From CAVXZE01 sp964615365 (GTDB lineage Bacteria; Myxococcota_A; UBA9160; UBA6930), in assembly GCA_964615365.1 (NCBI GenBank), contig CAZTOU010000003.1:62001-126000 (forward strand): a stretch of DNA of 64,000 nt, written 5' to 3'. Below are positions 34,270 through 43,111 of the stretch, piece after piece. The first letter of the stretch is position 1. Each line of letters begins with the position of its first letter. Under the pieces are notes generated by a model. It saw only the letters and a program-made list of their open reading frames with translations, ran no database searches and was not told where the DNA came from. Position numbers and translations under genes: made by a program.

Positions 34270-35549
34270 AGGTGCTGCTGATCGATCTCAGCCCCTTCAC
34301 CGAAGCGGTGACGCCGGTCTCGCTCGGCCACATCGGCGCTGCGCTCGCGGGGTCCGGCCACGAGATCAGAATCGTCAGCATCGGGCAGTCCAGCTCCGTG
34401 AGCCTGCACGGGCTCGAGCGCTACCTCGAGGAGTTCCGGCCCTCGCTGGTGGGATTCGGTGCTTACCAGCGGAACCTTCCCCATGTCGTTGCGCTGGCTC
34501 GGCTGGTCAAGGAGAAGCTTCCCCAGGCGCGGATCGTGCTCGGGGGGCCCCAGGCAAGCCTCATGCCCGATGCAGGCCTCGCCGCGCTGCCCGACGTCGA
34601 CTTCCTGTGCCACGGCGAGGGAGAGACGGTCGCCCTGGACATCGCGGAGGCGGTGCTCTCGGGTGAGGACAGCCAGCCCGTGCCGGGTGCCACACGGCGC
34701 ACCAGGGAGGGTGAGATCCTGACCGGCCCCTCCGCCCCGTCGTCGAAGGACCTGGACCGCCATCCCTCGCCCTGGCTCACCGGGATCCTGGATCCCGCCG
34801 CCACGAACGAGACGATCATGCTGGCCTCGCGCGGCTGTCCCCACGAATGCGCGTTCTGCTACACGCCGGCCGCCTTCGACCGGAAGATCCGGTACAACTC
34901 CATCGACCGGGTCCTGGAAGAGATCCGCTACGTGGCCGAGCGCGGGAGCGGGCGTCTCTGGTTCGCGGACCCCAACTTCTCCTTCAGCGAAAAGCGCGTG
35001 ACCGGCATCCTCGAGGGGATCCTCCGCAGGAACCTCGAGGTGCAGATGTGGATCGAGACCCGGGCCGACATGCTGAGCCCGGAGCTGATCCGCCTGATGA
35101 AGAGGGCCGGGGTGTCCCTGGTCGCGATGGGCCTGGAGAGCGCCGCACCCGACGTCTTTCCCGGCCTGAACAAGAACCTGGATCCGGAACGGATCCGCGA
35201 GGCGGTGCGGCTGGCGCTGGATGCGGGCCTGGACGTGGAGCTCTTCTCCCAGTACGCGCTTCCCAACGAGCGGCGGACGGACGCGATGGCGACGCTGCAG
35301 TTCGTCAAGGATTGCGGTGTCAAGATCCAGGGGAACAGCAACGCGCAGCAGATGCAGCTCTATTTCGGCTCGCAGATCTGCGCGGACTACTCCGGCTACG
35401 GAGTGATCCCCTTGCGCGAGAGCTTTCCGCCCTACCTCTCGATCGGCACCGAGTTCGAGACCCGATGGATGTCGAAGCGCGAGATCGACGAGGTCAAGAG
35501 AGCCTGGAGGGCGGAGTCCCTCGACGGCGGCAAGCGGGTGGTCTCGTGA
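34266..35549 (+). CDS. radical SAM protein with N-terminal B12-binding-like domain
   Basis: A 427-residue enzyme of the cobalamin-dependent type. The N-terminal Rossmann domain (residues 1-150) has the family pattern VLGGPQASLMPDAGL and a CHGEGE turn. The radical SAM barrel carries the cluster motif Cys191-x3-Cys195-x2-Cys198 (CPHECAFC), then IETRADMLSPELIRLMKRAG typical of this class. No cobalamin-ligand His motif is obvious. It lies between a methyltransferase-like gene and a protein with SPASM-like cysteines, with overlaps on both sides. Probable product: a methyltransferase, or an oxidative or rearranging enzyme for an unknown substrate. Confidence 0.88.
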   Translation: MKVLLIDLSPFTEAVTPVSLGHIGAALAGSGHEIRIVSIGQSSSVSLHGLERYLEEFRPSLVGFGAYQRNLPHVVALARLVKEKLPQARIVLGGPQASLMPDAGLAALPDVDFLCHGEGETVALDIAEAVLSGEDSQPVPGATRRTREGEILTGPSAPSSKDLDRHPSPWLTGILDPAATNETIMLASRGCPHECAFCYTPAAFDRKIRYNSIDRVLEEIRYVAERGSGRLWFADPNFSFSEKRVTGILEGILRRNLEVQMWIETRADMLSPELIRLMKRAGVSLVAMGLESAAPDVFPGLNKNLDPERIREAVRLALDAGLDVELFSQYALPNERRTDAMATLQFVKDCGVKIQGNSNAQQMQLYFGSQICADYSGYGVIPLRESFPPYLSIGTEFETRWMSKREIDEVKRAWRAESLDGGKRVVS

Positions 35550-37315
35550 GTCGCAGCCGGGAGATGATCGACCGCGGCATCCCGGAGACGGTGGTTCTCC
35601 GGATCGATCACGCGACGCTCCCGGAGCACAGGGAGGCCTTCATCGAGCGGATCCGGGCCGTCCTTCCCCATCTGAACTGGCGCACGCATTTCTTCATCGT
35701 GTCCGAAGGCGCGCTTCACGAGACGGAGTTCGCCCGGCAGATCGTCCAGGCTCTCGCCGATTTCCTGGTCGAAAATCCGTTCGCGAGCTTCTACGTGCAT
35801 CCGGTCCTTCGCGTCGGCCCGGCCGACGCCGCCGATCGGGCCCACCTGAAGGAGATCCTTCACCCGATGCGCCCCTTTCGGCAGCAGGCCTACCAGCAGC
35901 AGACCGAGGCGCGGCTCTTGCTGCTGCCCGTCATCGATGCGGCGGCCGAGAGCGCCGGTGACCCGTGGATGCGGGTGGCGCAGACCTTCCTCGACCACGT
36001 CGCCAAGCCTGCCGTCGTTCTCCGGGGACCCGGTGCGCGCGAGAAGGCGGAAGCCGCAGCCGGGAAGGAGATTCGCTTCTACATCGAGCCGGACACGGGG
36101 TCTGGCGCGGAAGGGGTGCTCCGCCAGCTGTGGATGAACAAGGTCTTCGAGGACCTCCTCGAGCGGGTGGGGGCCGGGGCGGAGGGTGCGGCCCTGCTTC
36201 TGCCGTGCCGCACCCACCGGGTGATCGACCAGCGGAGCGGCGGGATCTACGCCTGCCTCCACGACTGGGATCAGGGCCGGCCCCAGGGCACCCTGGACAG
36301 CGTCTCGCGGTCGGGTGCGGGGATCACGGGGGAGCGGGGACCGGGCGGGTGCGCCGGATGCATCAGCCGATCGCTCTGCGGCGTGACGGACAGCCTGATC
36401 GCCAACCGCAGCCAGGGCGAAGGCCGCAAGGTGCACTTCGAGCTGGCGCTGGCCTTCTCGGGCAGCGGGCAGCATCGCGAAGCCGCCCTGCACGCGAGGC
36501 GGGCGGCGGATCTCGCCTCACTCGACCCGGACCGCGCCAAGGCGCGGATCGTCGAGGGCCTCTGCCGCCTCGACCTCGGGGAGCTCGAAGAGGCGGAGCT
36601 GGCGCTGCGGGATGCTGCCGGCTCCGCCGACGACCCGGGGCTGGTGTCCTTTCACCGGGGGAGGGTGCAGTTCGAGTGGCGCGACTACATCGAGGCGCTG
36701 GAGCGCTTCGAGGAGGCATTGGCTTCCGGCTCAGCAGCCGTGCCTCGCGCCGATCTCTTCTACTACATGGCGTTCAGCCATCTTCAGATCCACGAATACG
36801 CCGAAGCGCGGCCCTACCTCGATCGCTGGAGCGAGACCGGGGAGCGCCGGTCCTCCATGCTGTACTACCGGGGCCTCTGCGACATCGGCGAAGAGAGATT
36901 CGAGTCCGGATTGGCCGAGCTGCGAGCGTCCGCGGAGGCCGGGCCGGCCCCGCAGGACATGGGGAACATCCTCTTCTACACCGGATACTGCCTGAAAGAG
37001 CTGGGCCGCCACGAGGAGGCGATCCCCGTGCTGAAGCGGGCGGCGGAATCAGGCCCCGATGAAGTCGACGTCTTCAACCTGCTCGGCTTCTGTCTCTACA
37101 AGACCGGCGGGTACGCGGAAGCCGTCGACTGCTTCCGGTGCGCCATCGCAGCGGATCCCCGCTCGGCCATCGACCACGCCAACCTGGCCAGGAACCTGGC
37201 GAAGCTCGGCAGAACCGCCGAGGCGATCGCGATGTACCGGAAGGCCCTCTCCCTGGACCCGAACATCGGCTTCGCCAGGGACCAGCTCCGGCGGCTGACG
37301 AACGAGTCCGGTTAG
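35546..37315 (+). CDS. TPR protein with SPASM-like cysteine module and no radical SAM cluster motif
   Basis: A 589-residue protein in three parts. Residues 1-200 have strand/helix alternation like part of a radical SAM barrel but contain no Cys-x3-Cys-x2-Cys. Residues 221-278 contain Cys221-x10-Gly-x4-Cys237 and Cys269-x2-Cys272-x5-Cys278, which follows the SPASM auxiliary-cluster pattern (five of seven cysteines). Residues 300-589 hold about eight tetratricopeptide repeats (for example LGRHEEAIPVLKRAAESGPD). The GTG at 35546 overlaps the radical SAM stop; an ATG at 35564 is an alternative. It may be a substrate-holding or electron-transfer partner for the radical SAM protein. I know no named family with this layout. 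Confidence 0.75.
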   Translation: MSRSREMIDRGIPETVVLRIDHATLPEHREAFIERIRAVLPHLNWRTHFFIVSEGALHETEFARQIVQALADFLVENPFASFYVHPVLRVGPADAADRAHLKEILHPMRPFRQQAYQQQTEARLLLLPVIDAAAESAGDPWMRVAQTFLDHVAKPAVVLRGPGAREKAEAAAGKEIRFYIEPDTGSGAEGVLRQLWMNKVFEDLLERVGAGAEGAALLLPCRTHRVIDQRSGGIYACLHDWDQGRPQGTLDSVSRSGAGITGERGPGGCAGCISRSLCGVTDSLIANRSQGEGRKVHFELALAFSGSGQHREAALHARRAADLASLDPDRAKARIVEGLCRLDLGELEEAELALRDAAGSADDPGLVSFHRGRVQFEWRDYIEALERFEEALASGSAAVPRADLFYYMAFSHLQIHEYAEARPYLDRWSETGERRSSMLYYRGLCDIGEERFESGLAELRASAEAGPAPQDMGNILFYTGYCLKELGRHEEAIPVLKRAAESGPDEVDVFNLLGFCLYKTGGYAEAVDCFRCAIAADPRSAIDHANLARNLAKLGRTAEAIAMYRKALSLDPNIGFARDQLRRLTNESG

Positions 37316-37361
37316 CCCCGGTGCAGGTCCCGAACCAGGAGGGACTCGAGAAGCAGGTCGC

Positions 37362-37715
37362 TCAGTAGGCGTGCGTTCCGAGCACCACCTCGACGCCGAA
37401 CTTCTGCTCGAGAAGAGGCTTCAGCTGGTCGAAGTCGATCGGGCACTCCGCCATCCCCATCGCCCCCTTCATGCAGGTGCCCAGGTGCACCGTGTCGATC
37501 TCGCGGCCCAGGCTCTTGGCCGTCTCCATGACCAGCTTCATGCGGGGCACCACCAGCCCCGGGCAGTCACCGCAGTCCGTCATCGCCACCAGCTCGATCT
37601 CGTCGTGGCGCGCGTACTCGCCGTTCTTCTCGGCCATTCCCTTGTAGCACTTGGCACAGGCGACGCAGGAGTGGTCCTTGACCTTCTTGCAGTAGAGCAC
37701 TGCGATCTTTGCCAT
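37362..37715 (-). CDS. CGGC-type cysteine-rich small protein
   Basis: A 117-residue cytoplasmic protein with many cysteines: KDHSCVACAKCYKG, MTDCGDCPGL and HLGTCMKGAMGMAECP. The fold pattern and the CGDC motif resemble CGGC-domain proteins, thought to bind metal or do thiol chemistry. It is the last gene of the dsrO-dsrP transcription unit, 31 bp after dsrP, and converges on the TPR gene. Function unknown. Confidence 0.75.
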   Translation of the reverse strand: MAKIAVLYCKKVKDHSCVACAKCYKGMAEKNGEYARHDEIELVAMTDCGDCPGLVVPRMKLVMETAKSLGREIDTVHLGTCMKGAMGMAECPIDFDQLKPLLEQKFGVEVVLGTHAY

Positions 37716-37746
37716 GCTTCCCTCTCCTCCAAGGTTGAATCTCGGC

Positions 37747-38943
37747 TCAGGGAGTCGGGCTGGGAGCTTCCTCCTCCATCAGAGCCTGGGTCGGGAGCAT
37801 CGCGAACACCCGGAGGCCGATCACGAATACGATCGCGAGGATCGCGGCGATTCCCACGGCCTGGACCACCTCGAGGAAGGTGATCGAGTAGTTCACGATC
37901 GCCCCATCGAGCGCCGCGCTCTCCACGTGCATGTTGGGCAGGATCTCGGCGGGATGGGTCTGGCCGGGGATCACGATGATGTATCGCTCGCAGAGGACAC
38001 CGATGACGTGCAGAACCGCAGCGACGTTGATCAGCTTGATCGAGTTCTTGCCCGGACCGAACAGGATCAGGGCGGGGACGATGATCCCCAGGCCGACCAG
38101 TCCGATCCAGAAGACCAGGCTGTGGGGCCCGCCGGTGAGGAAGTACGAGGCGGCCTCTCGGTGGCCGATGTTGTAGGCCCGGAAGGCGTTCTCGACGAAG
38201 AGGAAGTACGCGACGACCATGATGAACACGGCGAGAAGCTTGCCGAGCTCCTTCACATACCTCTGGTCGAAGGGGCGCTCGGTGTACTTGAAGAGCAGCT
38301 GCAGGAGGATGATCATCAGGGCGGTGCCGGACGAGAGCGCCGCCGTGATGAAGCTCGGCGGAAGCAGGGGTGACTCGTAGAGCTCTCTGGAAACGAAGCC
38401 GAAGATGGCGCCCGTGCCGCTGTGCACGCCGATCGCCCAGATGACCGCAATCAACGCGATCACGCCCACCAGCTTCTCTTTCTCGGCGAACATCGCCAAC
38501 AGATAGACGAAGCAGATGACGATGTACGTCGAATACAGGATTCCGTTGATCGAGAACATGGAAACGAAATTGAAGTACATGAACGGAACGAAGACCCGGT
38601 CAGGACGTCCCCAGTCGAAGATCATCGACATCAGCGCTCCGATCAGGAGGAGCATGGCCAACAGCGCGGCAATCCTCGCGAAGGGCTTGAACTCCTTCCT
38701 GCCGAAGAGCGCGGACATGGCCGACAGGACCAGGGAGCCGGCGCTGAGTCCGATGTAGTAGATCAGCATCACGATCGAGATGCCCCAGGGCACCCGGTTG
38801 GACATCCCGGTGATATGAAGGCCCTGTGTGTACATCAGGTAGGTGGCGAACATCCCCGCTCCGGCCACGCCGAAGAGGACGAGCATGAACAGATAGAATT
38901 GCGGTGACTTTCCCTCGATCTGCGCGAACTCGATCTTCATCAT
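37747..38943 (-). CDS. dsrP: DsrP, NrfD-type quinone-interacting membrane subunit
   Basis: A 398-residue membrane protein with about ten transmembrane helices, of the NrfD/PsrC family. Characteristic segments include MIFDWGRPDRVFVPFMYFN and HSGTGAIFGFVSREL. DsrP is the quinone-binding part of the DsrMKJOP complex that links menaquinone, periplasmic hemes and DsrC trisulfide reduction. Six bases separate it from the dsrO stop. It lies on the strand opposite to dsrMKJ, which is unusual. Confidence 0.88.
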   Translation of the reverse strand: MMKIEFAQIEGKSPQFYLFMLVLFGVAGAGMFATYLMYTQGLHITGMSNRVPWGISIVMLIYYIGLSAGSLVLSAMSALFGRKEFKPFARIAALLAMLLLIGALMSMIFDWGRPDRVFVPFMYFNFVSMFSINGILYSTYIVICFVYLLAMFAEKEKLVGVIALIAVIWAIGVHSGTGAIFGFVSRELYESPLLPPSFITAALSSGTALMIILLQLLFKYTERPFDQRYVKELGKLLAVFIMVVAYFLFVENAFRAYNIGHREAASYFLTGGPHSLVFWIGLVGLGIIVPALILFGPGKNSIKLINVAAVLHVIGVLCERYIIVIPGQTHPAEILPNMHVESAALDGAIVNYSITFLEVVQAVGIAAILAIVFVIGLRVFAMLPTQALMEEEAPSPTP

Positions 38944-38949
38944 CCCGCC

Positions 38950-39696
38950 TCACAAACCGATGTAGTAGACGTTGGGGCCGAGGCCCAGGTCTTCTCGAAG
39001 CGCATGAACCCTGGCGTTGGCCACCAGCTTCGCGACCTGGCTGGACGAATCATTGAGGTCGCCGAACACCATCGCGCCATTGCCCGCCGTTCGGCAGGCC
39101 TCGACGCAGGCGGGCTCCCCACCGCGGTCCAGCCTGTGATGGCAGAAATGACAGGATTCCGAGACGCCGTGCATTCTCCTCGGATAGTCCCCACCACCCT
39201 GCGCGTGATTCTCTTTGAAATTGAACATTCTCATGTTGTAGGGACACGCGATCAGGCAGTATCTGCAGCCGATGCACCGGTGCTTGTCCACGACCACGAT
39301 ACCGTCCTTGCGTTTGTAGGTGGCCTGGACGGGGCAGACCAGGGCACAGGGCGGGTCGTCGCAGTGGTTGCACAGAAGAGGGAAGCTGAACTTCTTGGCA
39401 TTCTCGACTCTGCGACTCACCGTCGCCTTTCGGATCCAGTGGATGTCGATTCTGGGATCGTCGTGGAACGCGACGTTGTTCTCCTTCCTGCACGCGCCTT
39501 CGCACGCGTTGCAGTCATCCGTGCACTTGGTGATGTCGATGACCATTCCCCATCTCTTTCCGGAGCGGTCAGGAGCCTTCGCGGTCGCAGACGCCTTGTA
39601 GATGGGGAACAGGGGCAGTCCGATTCCGATGGCTGTTCCCGCGGTCACGAGACCACCGATCTTGACGAACTTTCTCCTGTCCAGTGTCTTTTTCAT
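38950..39696 (-). CDS. dsrO: DsrO, Tat-exported iron-sulfur protein
   Basis: A 248-residue periplasmic ferredoxin with a twin-arginine signal (LDRRKFVKIGG) and four cysteine groups: CTDDCNACEGACRK, CNHCDDPPCALVCP, CIGCRYCLIACPYN and CHFCHHRLDRGGEPACVEAC. This is the DsrO/PhsB/NrfC family, and the dsrP neighbour fixes it as DsrO. It carries electrons between DsrJ and DsrP. First gene of the minus-strand unit, divergent from dsrA across about 780 bp. Confidence 0.9.
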   Translation of the reverse strand: MKKTLDRRKFVKIGGLVTAGTAIGIGLPLFPIYKASATAKAPDRSGKRWGMVIDITKCTDDCNACEGACRKENNVAFHDDPRIDIHWIRKATVSRRVENAKKFSFPLLCNHCDDPPCALVCPVQATYKRKDGIVVVDKHRCIGCRYCLIACPYNMRMFNFKENHAQGGGDYPRRMHGVSESCHFCHHRLDRGGEPACVEACRTAGNGAMVFGDLNDSSSQVAKLVANARVHALREDLGLGPNVYYIGL

Positions 39697-40185
39697 GCTC
39701 GTGCACTCTCCGCTGCGTATTCACACAACAGTAACGCGGCACCCATTGCGCGGTGCCGGTATTGCTGTTGAAATCCGCGCAGTTCTTAACCCAATAGGTC
39801 TTCTTCTTCAACGCTCGCCGGGGCGTCTCGCTCGAGCTGCGCACGGCTCGACGAGCCGGATCCACTCACACCGAAACGGCCGGAAGCCAGGTCTCCCATT
39901 GATGTTTCCTTTCGTCCCGGGCCGACCGGGTGCGGTAGAAGACCCGACAGGCGGAGGTGGGACTTCGCACTCGCACCGCGTCCTGGTCTCGGATCGGTCG
40001 TTGTCCCGACGCGCGCGGGCATCCCGAGGCGCCCGGGCCCCTTGGAGCTCCAAGGAATAGCTTTCCCTACCGTGTACGGGCTTGCTGGAGAACGCCTGCC
40101 GAGCTCGCGAGCGAGCGCGTAAGGCCCGGGCTCACTTGACAGAATTCCAGGGAATCGGAAGACTCGCGCCGAATTTCGGGTCGAA

Positions 40186-40202
40186 CTGCCCCACTGGGGC
40201 AG
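40186..40202. promoter_or_regulatory. inverted repeat, possible activator site upstream of dsrA
   Basis: CTGCCCCACTGGGGCAG is a perfect inverted repeat about 170 bp upstream of the sigma-54 core promoter, a usual distance for an enhancer-binding protein. A TGCCCC-N6-GGGGCA version lies at the same relative place before sat. Confidence 0.5.
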
Positions 40203-40357
40203 GAATCAACTGCGGAGCTGTGGAACTGGTTCGTCTGCAAGAGTGAGGCGAACTTGAACACCACGAGGATCCGGCAGAGATTCGGACGACCCGACCCCGG
40301 CTCTGCAAGTCGTTGCCACACCGCGGTTTTTCGCCACTAGAGCGAGCGGACGAAAGA

Positions 40358-40372
40358 TGGCACGTACCTTGC
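40358..40372 (+). promoter_or_regulatory. sigma-54 promoter of the dsrA operon
   Basis: TGGCACGTACCTTGC matches the RpoN consensus TGGCAC-N5-TTGC exactly, with correct -24/-12 spacing. It lies about 100 bp upstream of the dsrA ATG. A second exact match occurs upstream of sat inside the same larger homologous block. Confidence 0.8.
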
Positions 40373-40474
40373 GAGCTTCAGGCAGCGGTGGACTGGTCTC
40401 AGTTGACCACACAAGAGTAAACCGGCAGGACGTACTTCACTCTCACAAGGACTTCGACTTCCCAAGGAGATGCC

Positions 40475-41692
40475 ATGGCTGACGAACTACCCGACACCCC
40501 GTTACTCGACGAGCTGGAGACAGGGAAGTGGCCCAGCTTCGTCACTGAGATCAAGATGGCCGCGAAGAGGAGCCCGATGAGCAGGGACCTCCTCGGCCAG
40601 CTCGAGCAGTCCTACCGAGAGAAGATCGGCTACTGGAAGCACGGCGGGATCGTGGGTGTGATGGGTTACGGCGGTGGCGTGATCGGCCGCTATTCGGACC
40701 TCCCGGAGAAGTACCCGGCCATCTCCCACTTCCACACCATGCGCATCAACCAGCCGGCCGGCTGGTACTACAACACCGATGCCCTGCGGAAGATCTGTGA
40801 CATCTGGGAGAAGCACGGCTCGGGCATCACCAACATGCACGGCTCCACCGGCGACATCATTCTGCTCGGTACCGTCACCGATGAGCTCGAGCCGGTCTTC
40901 GACGAGCTGCAGAAGATCGACTTCGACATCGGCGGGTCCGGCTCGGACATGAGGACGCCGAGCTGCTGCCTCGGCCAGTCCCGGTGCGAATGGGCCTGTT
41001 ACGACACCATGGCCGCTTGTCACGACTTCACGCAGACCTTCCAGGACGAGATGCACCGGCCTGCTTTCCCCTACAAGTACAAGTTCAAGTTCTCGGGTTG
41101 CCCGAACGACTGCGTGGCATCCATCGCCAGAGCCGACATGTCCATCATCGGTACCTGGCGCGACGAGATCCAGCTCGACAAGGATGCGGTGACCGAGTAC
41201 GCCAAGGACGGCATGGACATCCAGTCGGACGTGGTCGCCAACTGTCCGGCGAAGTGCATGGAGTGGGACGGCAAGGAGCTCGAGATCGACAACAGCTACT
41301 GCCGCCGCTGCATGCACTGCATCAACGCCATGCCCAAAGCGCTGCGACCGGGCAAGGATCGGGGAGCGACCGTGCTGCTCGGCTCCAAGGCGCCCATCGT
41401 CGAGGGAGCGCTGCTCTCCTCGGTGCTGATTCCGTTCTACAAGATGGAGCCCCCGTACCAGGAGCTCAAGGACGTCGTCGAGAGGATCTGGGACATCTGG
41501 TCCGAGGAAGGCAAGAACCGCGAGCGGGTGGGTGAGTTCATCCAGCGCGTCGGTATGGGCAACTTCCTCGAGGCCATCGAGCTGGAGCCGGTGGCAGAGA
41601 TGGTCGCGCATCCTCGCGAGAACCCGTACGTCTTCTACGAGGAGTACTTCGAAGAGGACGATGGCGAAGAGGACGAGGAAGACGAAGGCTAG
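40475..41692 (+). CDS. dsrA: dissimilatory sulfite reductase alpha subunit
   Basis: A 405-residue cytoplasmic subunit. The siroheme-FeS ligand groups are CCLGQSRCEWAC (about residue 168) and FSGCPNDCVAS (about 207). An inserted ferredoxin domain follows with CPAKCMEW and YCRRCMHCINAMPKAL. The C-terminus is an acidic tail. DsrAB reduces sulfite with electrons and with DsrC as sulfur acceptor, or runs in reverse in sulfur oxidisers. ATG with aaggag upstream. First gene of the plus-strand dsr operon. Direction of operation needs phylogeny; dsrD next door favours the reductive type. Confidence 0.97.
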   Translation: MADELPDTPLLDELETGKWPSFVTEIKMAAKRSPMSRDLLGQLEQSYREKIGYWKHGGIVGVMGYGGGVIGRYSDLPEKYPAISHFHTMRINQPAGWYYNTDALRKICDIWEKHGSGITNMHGSTGDIILLGTVTDELEPVFDELQKIDFDIGGSGSDMRTPSCCLGQSRCEWACYDTMAACHDFTQTFQDEMHRPAFPYKYKFKFSGCPNDCVASIARADMSIIGTWRDEIQLDKDAVTEYAKDGMDIQSDVVANCPAKCMEWDGKELEIDNSYCRRCMHCINAMPKALRPGKDRGATVLLGSKAPIVEGALLSSVLIPFYKMEPPYQELKDVVERIWDIWSEEGKNRERVGEFIQRVGMGNFLEAIELEPVAEMVAHPRENPYVFYEEYFEEDDGEEDEEDEG

Positions 41693-41748
41693 CGCCGGCG
41701 GAACCCCGGTAGAGAACCGTACTCACGAAATCGAGGTGAAGAGAAGAG

Positions 41749-42831
41749 ATGGCTGAAGCCAAGCACGAAAGACGGACCGACTACGGCCCTCCGCACTACG
41801 AGCAGTTCCTCCCGCCCGTCATCAAGAAGAACTACGGCAAGTGGAAGTACCACGAAATCGTCAAACCGGGTGTGATGGTGCACGTGTCCGAGACCGGCGA
41901 CAAGGTCTACACGGTGCGTGCCGCATCGGGGAGACTTCTGAGCGTCGACAAGATCCGGATGTACTGCGACCTGGCGGACAAGTACTGCGATGGCCATCTC
42001 AGGTTCACCAGCCGCCACAGCGTTGAGTTCATGAGCCCGAAGCTGGAGGTCGTCGATCCGCTGATCGAGGAGCTCCGGGCGATGGGTCATCCGGTCGGTG
42101 GCATCGGCAATGCCATCTCCAGCATCGTGCACACTCAGGGCTGGGTTCACTGCCACTCGGCGGCGACCGATGCCTCGGGTGTCGTCAAGGCGGTGATGGA
42201 CGACCTGATCGAGCATTTCGAGGAGACCAAGCTGCCGGGCAAGCTCCGCATCGCCCTGGCCTGCTGCCTCAACATGTGCGGGGCGGTGCACTGCTCCGAC
42301 ATCGCCATCCTGGGAATTCACCGTCGTCCCCCGCGGACCGACCACACGAAGGTCCCCAAGATGTGCGAGATCCCGAACGTCTCGGCGTCCTGCCCGACCG
42401 CGGCCATCCGGCCGGCCACCGTGGAGGGCAACCAGTCCGTCGAGGTGATCGAAGAGATGTGCATGTTCTGCGGCAACTGCTTCACCGTGTGCCCGGCCAT
42501 GCCCATGGCCGATCCGTTGAACGACGGCATCTCGCTCTGGGTGGGTGGCAAGGTCTCCAATGCCCGCTCCGAGCCGAAGTTCTCGAAGCTGGCGGTTCCC
42601 TACCTCCCCAACACCCCGCCTCGCTGGCCGGAGACGGTGGAGGCGATCCGAAACCTGGTGGAGGTCTGGGCCGCGAACGCGAAGAAGTACGAGAGGATGG
42701 GCGAGTGGATCGAGCGGATCGGCTGGCCCAAGTTCTTCAAGTTGACCGGCATACCGTTCGAGAAGACTCACATCGACGACTTCAAGCATGCCGGGTTGAC
42801 GTATAAGCGTTCGACACATTTGAGCTTCTAG
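41749..42831 (+). CDS. dsrB: dissimilatory sulfite reductase beta subunit
   Basis: A 360-residue partner of DsrA. The siroheme-linked cluster motif ALACCLNMCGAVHCSDIAI lies near residue 165, and the ferredoxin domain has CEIPNVSASCPTA and CMFCGNCFTVCPAMP. The beta subunit carries the catalytically active siroheme. It lies 56 bp after dsrA, with gaggtgaagag before the ATG. Confidence 0.97.
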   Translation: MAEAKHERRTDYGPPHYEQFLPPVIKKNYGKWKYHEIVKPGVMVHVSETGDKVYTVRAASGRLLSVDKIRMYCDLADKYCDGHLRFTSRHSVEFMSPKLEVVDPLIEELRAMGHPVGGIGNAISSIVHTQGWVHCHSAATDASGVVKAVMDDLIEHFEETKLPGKLRIALACCLNMCGAVHCSDIAILGIHRRPPRTDHTKVPKMCEIPNVSASCPTAAIRPATVEGNQSVEVIEEMCMFCGNCFTVCPAMPMADPLNDGISLWVGGKVSNARSEPKFSKLAVPYLPNTPPRWPETVEAIRNLVEVWAANAKKYERMGEWIERIGWPKFFKLTGIPFEKTHIDDFKHAGLTYKRSTHLSF

Positions 42832-42841
42832 GGAGTCAGAT

Positions 42842-43087
42842 ATGGCGAAGTCGGCCGACGAAGTAGCTGACGCAATGTTCCAGTTGGTGGAACAGGCGCA
42901 TGGCGTCAAGAAACTCAAGGCGATGGATCTCACCAAGTCGATGCTGGAGATGTTTGGTGATGAGGTGGACAAGAAGCTGTGTAAGCTGGCCATCAAGGAG
43001 CTCATCAACTCCGGGAGATGCGTCTACACGTATTTCGGGGGCAGCTACATCGAGATCCCGCACAAGGAGGCTGCCTCCAACGACTAG
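42842..43087 (+). CDS. dsrD: DsrD, small winged-helix activator of DsrAB
   Basis: An 81-residue protein with the winged-helix pattern of DsrD (MLEMFGDEVDKKLCKLAIKE, then SGRCVYTYFGGSYIEIP). DsrD binds DsrAB and stimulates sulfite reduction in sulfate reducers; it is mostly absent from sulfur oxidisers. It lies ten bases after dsrB with gggag upstream. Its presence is the best in-window hint for a reductive pathway. Confidence 0.93.
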   Translation: MAKSADEVADAMFQLVEQAHGVKKLKAMDLTKSMLEMFGDEVDKKLCKLAIKELINSGRCVYTYFGGSYIEIPHKEAASND

Positions 43088-43111
43088 GGCAGCTCATCCG
43101 GTTCTCAGACG

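Larger units (their letters stand above)
40157..40412 (+). repeat. upstream control region homologous to that of sat, copy 1
   Basis: This 256-bp stretch before dsrA aligns by eye with 51292-51529 before sat. Shared blocks, in order: a CCGAAT-TCGGG palindrome, TGCCCC/GGGGCA inverted repeat, GTGAGGCGAA with TTCAACACCA or TTGAACACCA, CGGCTCTG, CCGCGG followed by a T-run, the sigma-54 promoter, and GACTGGTCT then CCACAC. Spacings are nearly kept, with one gap of about 20 bp. This looks like a duplicated or transferred regulatory cassette. Confidence 0.75.
39697..40474. other. intergenic control region between divergent dsrO and dsrA
   Basis: A 778-bp gap with no credible gene. The right part (from about 40157) holds a sigma-54 promoter for dsrA and inverted repeats, and is homologous to the sat upstream region. 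The left part should hold the dsrO promoter; I see no clear sigma-54 or FNR-type site reading toward dsrO. Several GC-rich partial palindromes occur near 40100-40125. Confidence 0.6.

Noticed and set aside
39735..39775. possible minus-strand sigma-54 promoter for dsrO
   Set aside because: A GGCAC element is present, but the -12 TTGC part does not occur at the right spacing.
40134..40165. TTGACA as a sigma-70 -35 box before dsrA
   Set aside because: No -10 element at 16-18 bp; the sigma-54 site downstream is a far better fit.
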